Below are positions 43,591 through 51,632 of a stretch of DNA of 64,000 nucleotides, piece after piece. The stretch comes from Agarilytica sp033852175 (GTDB lineage: Bacteria > Pseudomonadota > Gammaproteobacteria > Pseudomonadales > Cellvibrionaceae), in contig JAWSUY010000006.1 in NCBI GenBank assembly GCA_033852175.1, forward strand, positions 124,001 to 188,000. The letters are read 5' to 3'. The notes under the pieces were generated by a model. That model ran no database searches and had not been told where the DNA came from. It worked only from the letters and a program-made list of their open reading frames with translations. Positions within the stretch are counted from its first letter, which is position 1, and each line of letters opens with the position of its first letter. The position numbers were made by a program, and so were the translations under genes.

Positions 43591-45867
43591 ATGTATCGGA
43601 TGTTACTTATGAGTCGAGATAAATTGTTTGGGGATATTTCACTACGGAAATTAATGCTGGGTTTTGCTGTTTGTATAGCGGCAACTCCTGCTATTTCAGC
43701 CGAGTCACTTCTGAGCGAATCGTTCTACTACTCCGATGTGGTGCTGCCAGACTTCAGTGGGTTTAGCGTTGGGGCAACTAGCGCCGAGTCAATCGAGCCA
43801 GCAGAGGCTCCATTTGAAGCTGCTAATGCTCCACTTGAAACCGCTAATGCTCTACCGACCAATATGTATTCGTGGGATGTTGTACCCAGCGTCATTCGAA
43901 ATGATGGCTCAGACTCTTTTGTTGTAAAAGTAGAATTGCCAGAATCTGCAGATAGCGTTTTCCTGGAAAATGTATCGTACTATTTCAGTACTGCTAGTGA
44001 GGTGAGTCTTAATGACTCAGGTCAAGGTCAAGACGAAATTGCTGGCGATAATGTATGGACATCTCCGGCGCTTCAATTTAATAATAATTATCAGGGCGAT
44101 TTATTTTTAACTCCTGACCCTGATAGTACCGAAGGCGTAAAATTTGAAGTTGTGGGGCGAATAGTTGTCGTCCGGAATGACGAAGAGTTTGATTATTTTG
44201 GGCGTGAGGCTAATGTTGGTCTGTTAGACGCAAATGAGCAGTTGATCGTGCCAACGAGCATTTCAGCAACCGCGCAAGCCAGCCCAAACTTTGTCAATAT
44301 TAAAAGTGATAACGCTGATGATATTCAAAATACCCTCCGTCAAGATAGTTCGGGCAATATTGCAGACTTGACGAATGAGTTCTACCAAGCCTTTGGCGAT
44401 GATTACGATTTCTTAACGTTTGTATCGAGCCATCGTCAGCTTTATGTTGAATCTGCCTCGAGTAACTTTAATGCGGGTTTAAACATTGGTGTTAGAAACG
44501 ATGTTCTTGGCTATGGTCGAGGCGAGTTTGACTCAGGCGCAACTTACGGTAGTGCAGAGCAGTTACAGAGTATTTTAATTTTAGATAATGCTGATCGTGG
44601 ATTACGATCAGCCAACCTTATGCACGAGGTTGCGCATCGTTTTGCCGCATTTTTTGACGCACCAGAAACTGGCTTCAAGCGTGATTGGGCGCATTGGAAT
44701 GGTTGGGGGAATGTAGAAAGTTTACTGGGCGGTAATGATTGGATTGATAACTTTGATGGTTCCTACACAATAGGTTGTAACTATGGCTATCGTGGTGTTT
44801 ACCAAATGCCTGCTTTAGAGCGATACCTATTTGGCTTGCAAACCAGCGAAAATATTCCCACTATCCGCTTTCCCGTAGATGGAACTCCGACAGGCTGTGG
44901 TGAAATTATGGAGCCGGGTGAATATCATGAATATTCAGCCGATGAAGTTTTATTAGGTTTGGAGACTCGTTATCCTGGACCAGCAGAATCTCAAAAAGAA
45001 TTTCGCTTTGCATTCGTTGGTGCAACGTCTGATCGTTTTATGACGCAAGTGGAAATGACCTTTTATGAAAAATTGGCGTCATGGGTTTCTAAAGATGTCC
45101 CTGATGGTGATCCCGATCCGTTTGTATCTATTAATGGCTGGGTTCCGATTGAGCGTTATGAGACGGCAATAACGTGGCGTACAGATATCGATATCGATAT
45201 TCCCACTGTTTCTTGCGCGGAACACTCTTCGACTAACTCTGTTCATGTGAGCGAAGGACGAGCGACGACAGAAGTCGTTGGGCAAATCTGTTTTGGCACT
45301 TTTTGTTTTGGTGGAACAACAACGTACTATGCTGTGGGTTCGGACGATAACTTAGGCACAAGCGCGTATACCTCTCAGGTTTTAAAAGAGACTCCTGTCG
45401 GATATTACGCGCTAGGTTCATGTCCTTCCGGTCCTGATACCGTTGCACCGGTTATGACTTTACTTGGTGATGCAGCGATGAGCGTTTCACTGAATGGATC
45501 GTTTGTCGATCCGGGTGTGACAGCAACGGATGATCAAGATGGTGACATCAGTGCAAGTGTTTCTGTATCCGGAAGCGTTAATACTTCTGTTCTTGGCAGC
45601 TACACGCTAACTTATAATGTGTCAGACCAAACTGGAAATTCCGCAATATCCATTTCGCGTACCGTGAATGTTGTGGAGGGCGGTAACTGTTTTGAGATGT
45701 CCTTAGCAAACCATGCAGCTACAGATCGTGTTTATATTCAATACTCCTTATATTATGCGACGGGCACAGCGACTTATTTAGGTAGCACGTATGTTAATGC
45801 AAGTACTGTTGTAGCACTTGAAGAGTCAACTCCAGGTAATTGGAGTGTCGTAAACTCGTGTAACTAA
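43591..45867 (+). CDS. Secreted protein with HEVAH zinc-peptidase-like motif and DUF5011-type domain
   Basis: 758 residues with an N-terminal signal segment (LMLGFAVCIAATPAISA). The central part contains NLMHEVAHRFAAFF (His345-Glu-x-x-His349) and a following GxxxDWAHW, compatible with a zinc metalloprotease site, but I cannot name the family. Around residues 610-690 is an immunoglobulin-like DUF5011/HYR-type module (DTVAPVMTLLGD ... TATDDQDGDI ... GNSAISISRTVNV). A short C-terminal Cys-flanked domain follows (NCFEMSLANH ... VVNSCN). It is likely extracellular and may act on a polymer or host substrate. An AGAAGGG site precedes the first ATG. Confidence 0.7.
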   Translation: MYRMLLMSRDKLFGDISLRKLMLGFAVCIAATPAISAESLLSESFYYSDVVLPDFSGFSVGATSAESIEPAEAPFEAANAPLETANALPTNMYSWDVVPSVIRNDGSDSFVVKVELPESADSVFLENVSYYFSTASEVSLNDSGQGQDEIAGDNVWTSPALQFNNNYQGDLFLTPDPDSTEGVKFEVVGRIVVVRNDEEFDYFGREANVGLLDANEQLIVPTSISATAQASPNFVNIKSDNADDIQNTLRQDSSGNIADLTNEFYQAFGDDYDFLTFVSSHRQLYVESASSNFNAGLNIGVRNDVLGYGRGEFDSGATYGSAEQLQSILILDNADRGLRSANLMHEVAHRFAAFFDAPETGFKRDWAHWNGWGNVESLLGGNDWIDNFDGSYTIGCNYGYRGVYQMPALERYLFGLQTSENIPTIRFPVDGTPTGCGEIMEPGEYHEYSADEVLLGLETRYPGPAESQKEFRFAFVGATSDRFMTQVEMTFYEKLASWVSKDVPDGDPDPFVSINGWVPIERYETAITWRTDIDIDIPTVSCAEHSSTNSVHVSEGRATTEVVGQICFGTFCFGGTTTYYAVGSDDNLGTSAYTSQVLKETPVGYYALGSCPSGPDTVAPVMTLLGDAAMSVSLNGSFVDPGVTATDDQDGDISASVSVSGSVNTSVLGSYTLTYNVSDQTGNSAISISRTVNVVEGGNCFEMSLANHAATDRVYIQYSLYYATGTATYLGSTYVNASTVVALEESTPGNWSVVNSCN

Positions 45868-45891
45868 TATTACAAGTAGAAACATTTAAAG

Positions 45892-45923
45892 AAAACCCGC
45901 CTATATCGGCGGGTTTTTTGTAT
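45892..45923 (+). terminator. Rho-independent terminator
   Basis: AAAACCCGCC, 6-nt loop, GGCGGGTTTTTT: a textbook intrinsic terminator 25 bp after the secreted protein's stop. Confidence 0.92.
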
Positions 45924-46091
45924 GGGGTAGAGGAACTGTTTATGTATTGATAATCGAGATTTCAATTGGTTATCGCCTTTGATATTTATTCGGTATTAAC
46001 GTTTGCAGCGACAGTTCGTTTCACTAAAAGTAAAAAGTGGGCAGAGGTTTACACTGTCACGCACTGCCCGTTATAAACGGAGGCCTACGAA

Positions 46092-46799
46092 TTATTTAAT
46101 TAAATCGTATTGCTTTGATGACGTGTATTTTTGAAGTCCAAAGTGTCCATAATTATAGCTGTAACTGCGCTTTTCCCCTTTGATTTGACTTGAATGCTTT
46201 CCGTAGACTAAACATGTGCCTGTGCCGCATACAATTTGGTCCATCCAGCTTTTAATGCTGTAAACACGGCTCGCAATTTTCTTGCCGTATAGCCAGTCGA
46301 GAAATGGACTGGAAACAGATAAGCCGTTATTGCCGCATGTTGCATTCGGTACATTCGCGGGATGAATTCCACACGAATAAAGGCCGCGATAAGCGCCTGC
46401 TATGCCGACGAACGAATCCACCTTAGATGTTTTTCCGAGCTTAATGATTTGTTGAGCGGCGAGCGTTACGCCCATCGAATGACCAATGACATCAATTTTC
46501 CCTGTGCAAGAATTTGAAATCGCGTTATTAATCGCGTTGCGCACAGGTGTTTCTTCAGAACCGCTGTGATTATTGTTAGATGGATTGGATGAGCCCCAGC
46601 TAGGGCGATAAATCTGGCTGCTGGAATAGCCCTTACTTTTCAGTTTGTTATACGTGTTATTCCAGTCGCTGGGGCTTCCAGCATTTCCATGAACCAATAC
46701 AACGTTATCTTTACAGACGGCGTGAGCGCCTGATGAGAGGGCTAATATTACGAGAGGAAGCGCTACTTTTTTTACCACAAGTTTTAATTTTTTATACAT
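46092..46799 (-). CDS. Secreted lipase-like alpha/beta hydrolase
   Basis: A 235-residue secreted hydrolase resembling the class 2 lipases (Bacillus LipA type). Signal peptide about residues 1-27 (VALPLVILALSSGAHA). The oxyanion region is VVLVHGNAGSPSDW and the nucleophile Ser108 is in VIGHSMG. A later Asp (SWMDQIV) and His (YGHFGL) complete a plausible triad. Four cysteines may form disulfides. The ATG at 46799 has AAGGTG six bases upstream; a GTG three codons earlier is less likely. Confidence 0.87.
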   Translation of the reverse strand: MYKKLKLVVKKVALPLVILALSSGAHAVCKDNVVLVHGNAGSPSDWNNTYNKLKSKGYSSSQIYRPSWGSSNPSNNNHSGSEETPVRNAINNAISNSCTGKIDVIGHSMGVTLAAQQIIKLGKTSKVDSFVGIAGAYRGLYSCGIHPANVPNATCGNNGLSVSSPFLDWLYGKKIASRVYSIKSWMDQIVCGTGTCLVYGKHSSQIKGEKRSYSYNYGHFGLQKYTSSKQYDLIK

Positions 46800-47003
46800 T
46801 ATTGTCACCTTGTTATTATTTATTGCCTCAATCCTTTTTAACGCGAGGACCGGTGTAAATCGTATTTCTCATGCTTGAATTTAAATATGACCCTTTCGAT
46901 CAAATCGCCCGGACAAAATCGCTCATTGTAGTGCCAACTGATTTTTAATCGTGAAACAGAATAACGGTCGTTTTCATGGATAACGAAATGTTATATGAGG
47001 GGG

Positions 47004-47024
47004 CGGGATGCGGGATGCGGGATA
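47004..47024 (+). repeat. Heptamer tandem array, 3 x CGGGATG
   Basis: Two perfect units and CGGGATA, embedded in a G-rich stretch. It is the shortest of four arrays with a 7-bp unit in this window. Confidence 0.75.
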
Positions 47025-47066
47025 ACGAGGGGCGGGAAAATTATTAAAAAACTGACAAAAAATGGG

Positions 47067-47106
47067 GCGTGTGGTGGAAGGCGCCCTTGGCTTTTCCACC
47101 CTACGC
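47067..47106. repeat. REP-type hairpin near the cbiX 3' end
   Basis: GCGTGTGGTGGAA pairs with TTCCACCCTACGC (11 of 13), loop GGCGCCCTTGGCTT. It is 16 bp past the cbiX stop (minus strand) and could protect or terminate that mRNA. Confidence 0.65.
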
Positions 47107-47122
47107 TTGAGTAATGGAGATG

Positions 47123-48280
47123 CTATATTTTTTTACAGCTGGGTATCCCGGGTGCTTCTTCCCTGAGTGATTTCTCTTCATCGATAATCGATTGCGGAAA
47201 TTGACCCATAAAACAACAACATACATTTTCATTGATCATCGTGCGCGGACCATGAGGATGGCCGATATGTTTATAGGGCGCGTGGTGATGGCCGTGAGAA
47301 TGGCTGTGATCGTCGTGTGTATGTTTGTCATCATGCAAATGACCGTGCTCATGAGAATTACTGTGAGTAGACTCTGTCTCGGTTTCTTTTTTATCCGTAG
47401 AATCTTCAGGCTGAAACTCCGCATGGTGATGATGTACATCAATTTCTCCCGCTGCAAGCCGGGCTTTAAAACTCTCCATTAAAGACAAGGTTTTCTCTGG
47501 GCCCGATATCGTCTCATTAATGCGCTCAATAAACGTATTTAGAACATGTTTCTGATCGCGTAGGTAGTCTGCTTTTAAAAAGGAAACGTCAGGGTTAGCT
47601 TCCGCGACTTTATCAACGTAAGCATAAATGCGATCAATTAACTTGCCGCCGAAAAGAAAATAAGGCGCGACGACGATCTTCTTAAAGCCGAGCTTAAGCG
47701 CCATTTCCAAACCGCGACCGACCGAAGGATAGGTTACACCCGAATAAACCGTTTCCGCCCAGCCAAAACCCAAATTTTCACTGACGATGCGCGTCAGTTT
47801 TGCTGCCTCAGCATTGGCTTCAGAAACCGAAGTGCCGCGACCCACAACAACCAGCATCGTGTCGTAAAGGTCGCCACTGTGAACATGGTCCAAACCTAAA
47901 GCTTCTAGAATGCGTGTTTGAAATGCGGTAACCATTTCAGCGTGTAAGCCCAGCTCTCTACCGTATTCGATTTCTAAACCGGGGTGCTTTTCTTGGAACG
48001 TGGTTAAAACCGAAGGGATATCGTTCTGCGCGTGGGTAGCTGAAAACAGCATGCCAGGAACTGCATATATTTTTTTAACGCCTTGCTTGACCAAACGCTC
48101 AAGAGACATATGAATGTTAGGAGCGGAATATTCCAAGAAGCCATACTCGACGTTTAAAGACGGGAAGCGTTGACGTAAGCCCTTGGCCAACAAACTGAAC
48201 TCTTCTTCCGCAATTTTTGCGCGGCTGCCGTGACCGCAGATCATTACGCCTGCGTCTTTTGGTAAGTCGGTTATTTTCAT
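47123..48280 (-). CDS. cbiX: CbiX, sirohydrochlorin cobaltochelatase (long form)
   Basis: ATP-independent chelatase that inserts Co2+ into sirohydrochlorin at the start of the early-cobalt route. The ~385-residue protein carries two CbiX-type domains, each with a metal-binding His in MICGHGSRAK and VVVGRGTSVS positions, and YAVPGMLFSATHAQND and IVVAPYFLFGGK loops. A His-rich segment (~283-345) follows, then a C-terminal tail with a CCC cluster. The first domain has the GHGS His; the second has R in its place, so one active site may be degenerate. The ATG at 48280 is preferred to an upstream GTG. It diverges from the TonB receptor. Confidence 0.92.
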   Translation of the reverse strand: MKITDLPKDAGVMICGHGSRAKIAEEEFSLLAKGLRQRFPSLNVEYGFLEYSAPNIHMSLERLVKQGVKKIYAVPGMLFSATHAQNDIPSVLTTFQEKHPGLEIEYGRELGLHAEMVTAFQTRILEALGLDHVHSGDLYDTMLVVVGRGTSVSEANAEAAKLTRIVSENLGFGWAETVYSGVTYPSVGRGLEMALKLGFKKIVVAPYFLFGGKLIDRIYAYVDKVAEANPDVSFLKADYLRDQKHVLNTFIERINETISGPEKTLSLMESFKARLAAGEIDVHHHHAEFQPEDSTDKKETETESTHSNSHEHGHLHDDKHTHDDHSHSHGHHHAPYKHIGHPHGPRTMINENVCCCFMGQFPQSIIDEEKSLREEAPGIPSCKKI

Positions 48281-48389
48281 TTTACTGCTCTTGGTTACTT
48301 TTCGTTGTTCTTTTGGCCATGCTGCCACTCAATTTTCACTCTTAGCTATTTAGGTGCAAAGTGAATGATTCTCTGGGGGGAAGGCCTAG

Positions 48390-48527
48390 GGTACTGTTGG
48401 TGTAAGACCGTCCGCTGCATGTTAGCACAGGGATGTGCTGTACTAGACCCACGTAGAAGTATGCGGTCGGAATGCGGCGTTCGAGCGTACAGGGATGTAT
48501 TTATGTGAGTCTTATCTCGACAGTATC
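48390..48527 (-). repeat. Cloverleaf-like palindromic repeat, copy E
   Basis: Outer arms 48390-48408 and 48509-48527 pair at 14 of 19 positions. On the minus strand it has TACATCCCTGTA then GCTCGA, and an extra hairpin AGCACATCCCTGTGCT (48424-48439). Longer than other copies, apparently by an inserted hairpin. Confidence 0.75.
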
Positions 48528-48613
48528 TCAAGATCCAACCTTTATCGGAGCCAAAGGAATTCAAATCTATGATATTGCATTTTTTGGATCGTAGAAAAAT
48601 AATTATACGCATA

Positions 48614-48643
48614 TTGTATCTGTAGTGATCGGTTTTATATACA
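48614..48643 (+). promoter_or_regulatory. Promoter of the TonB receptor transcript
   Basis: TTGTAT, 18-bp spacer, TATACA, ending just before the aptamer. A reasonable sigma-70 match. Confidence 0.5.
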
Positions 48644-48655
48644 ATGCGCGCCTCG

Positions 48656-48858
48656 ATTTTAGGTTCCTTACGGATTAATAGGGAATGCTTGTCTTGTTAG
48701 CGATTGTATCGAATCAGTTTCTGGTTCGTTCAAAAAACCAACAAGTAACAGCAGCTGTCCCCGCAACTGTATGCAGCAAGCCGTTATCAATACCACTGGA
48801 GTATTTACTCTGGGAAGGTGATAACAAGCGTTTGAGCTGTGAGCCAGAAGACCTGCCT
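48656..48858 (+). promoter_or_regulatory. Cobalamin riboswitch upstream of the TonB receptor
   Basis: The conserved elements occur in order: TTTTAGGTTCCTTACGG, TTAATAGGGAATGC, GCAGCTGTCCCCGCAACTGT, ACCACTGG, CTCTGGGAAGGTG, and the B12 box GAGCCAGAAGACCTGCCT. The end lies 137 bp before the receptor ATG, leaving room for an expression platform. Classic B12-repressed control of an outer-membrane receptor. Confidence 0.95.
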
Positions 48859-48995
48859 ATAGTCGATTAAACCTGATGTCGGGGACTGCATCAGAGGAAA
48901 ATTACGCAAGTATTTCCCTCCTTATATCCCGACGCCAATTGTGTACTCGGAACAGGCTTTTACGCTGGTTTCCGTGCTTAATCAAAGGCGAAATA

Positions 48996-51113
48996 ATGAA
49001 AAACAATGTGTTATTACGAACTGCACTAGTTCTTGCCGTGTCACAACCCCTGTCCGTGTTCGCGGCTGGTATCACCGGTGAGATAGAAGAAGTGTTCATC
49101 ACTGAATCTGCGATCAAAGATACTCTTGCAGGCGAAGCCGAAGCGGCCTCCATCGGTACCGTGCTAGGTTATCAGCTTGAGCATCGTCCCATACTACGCC
49201 CCGCTGAAGTTTTGGAAACCATTCCTGGAATGGTCATCACGCAGCATAGCGGTGGTGGTAAGGCCAACCAATATTTCTTACGCGGTTTTAATCTCGATCA
49301 CAGTACCGACTTCGCGACCTACTTCGAAGGCGCACCCGTTAATGTAGTTTCCCACGGCCACGGCCAAGGTTACACCGACCTCAACTTCCTCATTCCAGAA
49401 ATGATGGATCGCATGGTCTATAAAAAAGGTCCGTACTACGCGTCCGAAGGCGACTTTTCTTCAGCGGGTTCAGCACGAATATATTACTCAAAAGAAAAAG
49501 AAACGAACCAAATTAAATTAAAAGTCGGCGAAGGTAATTATCGCCGGTTTTTATTCCATGGCGGCTACAGTACCGGCGAGTCTAAATGGGTTTATGCCTT
49601 TGAAAAAACTCACGACGATGGCCATTGGGAAAACCCTGACGATTTAAATCGAGACAATTTTTTCTTAAAGTACTCCATGGGTGACAACGATAATGGTTAT
49701 TCCGTATCAACGATGCTTTTCAAGTCTGATTGGTCGGGCACGGATCAAATTCCTCTAAAGCTGGTTAGGGATGGCACCTTAGGTCGCTATGATACTTTGG
49801 ACCCAACCACTGGCGGTGAAACGCATCGTTATCAATTGTTTTACCAGCAATGGGCAGAATTAACAGACACTAGTCGGATTAATGCCAATGCTTATATTGT
49901 CGATTATGACTTAACATTGTCTGGAAATTTCACTTACTTCCTAGATTATCCTGAGAAAGGTGATCAAATAACACAATTTGACGAACGCACTATATTCGGT
50001 GGAAAAGTCGAATGGGAGATGGATGTTAATCAGGATCACCAAGTGAATTTGGGTCTCGATCTGCGGTACGACGACATAAAAAAAGTAGGCGTGGGTCAAA
50101 GCGAGGCGCGTGTTATTCATGAGTTACTGAAGCGCGCGACAGTTGAGGAGCTTTCAACCGGTTTGTACGCCAGCCTGCACTCACAGTGGAGTGATTGGTT
50201 CGCCAGTATCGTCGGTTTTCGTTATGACTATTTCGACGTGGATGTGAACGATAAACTGGATGATATTAATTCTGGTTCTGATAGCGATACCGAAGTCTCA
50301 CCCAAGCTATCTCTGCGTTTTGGTCCGTTTAATGAGACAGAGTTCTTTGTGAACTACGGTAAGGGTCTGCACAGCAATGACGCGCGAGGGGTTGTTAGTG
50401 ACGAAGGTGATGTGCCGTTAATATCGCCATCTGAAGGCTATGAAATTGGTGTGAGTAGTAACGTGACCGATACGCTACATGTAAACTTGGTTCTGTTCGC
50501 ATTAGCGCTGGATTCGGAGTTGGTTTTTGTGGGTGACAATGGTGATATTGAGCCGAAAGCAGGAACGCGGCGTAAAGGTTTTGAGTTGAGTGCATATTAT
50601 AAGCCTGTCGATTGGTTTGTGTTCGATGCAGACTTTACGAAGGCAGAAGCGCGCTTTAAGGATACTCAGTACGAACTGATTACGACAGGGCCACGGGCCG
50701 GTCAGTTGGGATTGTTAGGTGACTACGTCCCAGACAGTATTGCCGATGTATTTTCGATGGGTGCTAGTTTCGAGATGGAAAACGGTTTCTACGGTGGTTT
50801 ACGAGTACGCTATTTTGGGTCGCGTAATTTGAACGAAAGTGGCGATGTTAAATCTCGTTCAACATCGGTAGTCAATGCCAACGCAGGCTATCAATTCCAA
50901 AAGGGCTTATTCCTTGGACTTGAGGTCTTGAATCTCACTGATCGAGCCGGTGATGACATTACCTATCTATATGAATCGAGGCCTATCAGAGAAAATGAAA
51001 ATAGTGACGGGGATTTAACTAACCCTGATAACCTAGGTGCAACCGTCGACGGCTTGCACTCCCACCCAATGGGCCCACGTGAAATTCGCGTAACCTTTGG
51101 TTATGAGTTTTAA
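48996..51113 (+). CDS. TonB-dependent outer-membrane receptor (cobalamin/cobalt-regulated)
   Basis: A 705-residue receptor. Signal peptide about residues 1-25 (LRTALVLAVSQPLSVFAA). A plug domain follows (ETIPGMVITQHSGGGKANQYFLRGFNLDHSTDFATYFEGAPVN in outline), then a beta-barrel ending EIRVTFGYEF with the terminal aromatic residue needed for insertion. The ATG at 48996 is chosen over the upstream 48876 because it yields the signal peptide. The B12 riboswitch makes a corrinoid or cobalt-chelate substrate likely, but it is longer than BtuB and the ABC partners btuCDF are absent here, so I leave the symbol empty. Confidence 0.92.
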   Translation: MKNNVLLRTALVLAVSQPLSVFAAGITGEIEEVFITESAIKDTLAGEAEAASIGTVLGYQLEHRPILRPAEVLETIPGMVITQHSGGGKANQYFLRGFNLDHSTDFATYFEGAPVNVVSHGHGQGYTDLNFLIPEMMDRMVYKKGPYYASEGDFSSAGSARIYYSKEKETNQIKLKVGEGNYRRFLFHGGYSTGESKWVYAFEKTHDDGHWENPDDLNRDNFFLKYSMGDNDNGYSVSTMLFKSDWSGTDQIPLKLVRDGTLGRYDTLDPTTGGETHRYQLFYQQWAELTDTSRINANAYIVDYDLTLSGNFTYFLDYPEKGDQITQFDERTIFGGKVEWEMDVNQDHQVNLGLDLRYDDIKKVGVGQSEARVIHELLKRATVEELSTGLYASLHSQWSDWFASIVGFRYDYFDVDVNDKLDDINSGSDSDTEVSPKLSLRFGPFNETEFFVNYGKGLHSNDARGVVSDEGDVPLISPSEGYEIGVSSNVTDTLHVNLVLFALALDSELVFVGDNGDIEPKAGTRRKGFELSAYYKPVDWFVFDADFTKAEARFKDTQYELITTGPRAGQLGLLGDYVPDSIADVFSMGASFEMENGFYGGLRVRYFGSRNLNESGDVKSRSTSVVNANAGYQFQKGLFLGLEVLNLTDRAGDDITYLYESRPIRENENSDGDLTNPDNLGATVDGLHSHPMGPREIRVTFGYEF

Positions 51114-51214
51114 GCGATAAAGATAAGCCGCTCGCTTCAGCTGAGGGGATTGAATAGTCCTCCTCGTTCCTCACGCTCTGGGACGGTGAAAGTATCCACA
51201 AACTTGAAAGCCCT

Positions 51215-51276
51215 CGTTCCTGCCGAGATGATTACACGGATGTAATCGGTAGAGCGACTCATTGGCGCAGGAAGCG
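51215..51276 (-). repeat. Cloverleaf-like palindromic repeat, copy G (degenerate)
   Basis: Outer arms CGTTCCTGC and GCAGGAAGCG. Inner hairpin ATTACATCCGTGTAAT on the minus strand (51231-51246), preceded by GCTCTACC as in copy A. The second internal hairpin is not recognisable. Confidence 0.6.
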
Positions 51277-51390
51277 CATAAGTAGAATAACTCAGGAGCA
51301 GTTGTCGAGGATAAACAAAGTCGAAGGTGGGAATGAGGGGGATGTGAGCTAAGTCTTGAGCTGAACAGCTTAAAGTACTAACAGGGTGGA

Positions 51391-51494
51391 AGGTAGGGGT
51401 ATGTTTTGGGAAAGACCGTCTGCCGCATGGATGCGGCGGTCGAGCGTACAGGGATGTATTTATAGCGTGTCTTTCCCAAAGCGTATCCCTGCCT
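51391..51494 (-). repeat. Cloverleaf-like palindromic repeat, copy F
   Basis: Outer arms of 26 nt (51391-51416, 51469-51494) pair with four mismatches, including a perfect TTTGGGAAAGAC part. On the minus strand the internal hairpins are TACATCCCTGTA and GCCGCATCCATGCGGC, joined by GCTCGACC. Confidence 0.9.
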
Positions 51495-51632
51495 GGTATT
51501 ATATCGAAGCCAAGAGTCTTATCTTGAAAGTTATAACCGAGGGCTGAAAGGAGTTGATGTTCATTATCAGCCACACCAACAGGCCCTTTTTGTATTCTCC
51601 TAAACAATCGCGCATGGGCGCAGGAGTCAAAC

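Larger units (their letters stand above)
46800..47122 (-). other. Intergenic region between the lipase and cbiX
   Basis: 323 bp with a three-unit heptamer array at 47004, a hairpin repeat at 47067 and the lipase promoter region. No gene is seen. Confidence 0.55.
48281..48995 (+). other. Divergent regulatory region between cbiX and the TonB receptor
   Basis: 715 bp containing palindromic repeat copy E, a promoter, a cobalamin riboswitch and a ~137-base stretch between aptamer and receptor start. The aptamer lies on the plus strand; I see none facing cbiX. Confidence 0.7.
51114..51632 (+). other. Receptor-cobW intergenic region
   Basis: 519 bp, no gene. It holds two palindromic repeats (copies G and F) and, before cobW, a GGCTGA ... 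TCAGCC pair (about 51540-51575). I see no third cobalamin aptamer. Confidence 0.6.

Noticed and set aside
47192..47482. 96-residue plus-strand ORF
   Set aside because: Antisense to the His-rich part of cbiX; its hydrophobic look is a by-product of His codons read in reverse.
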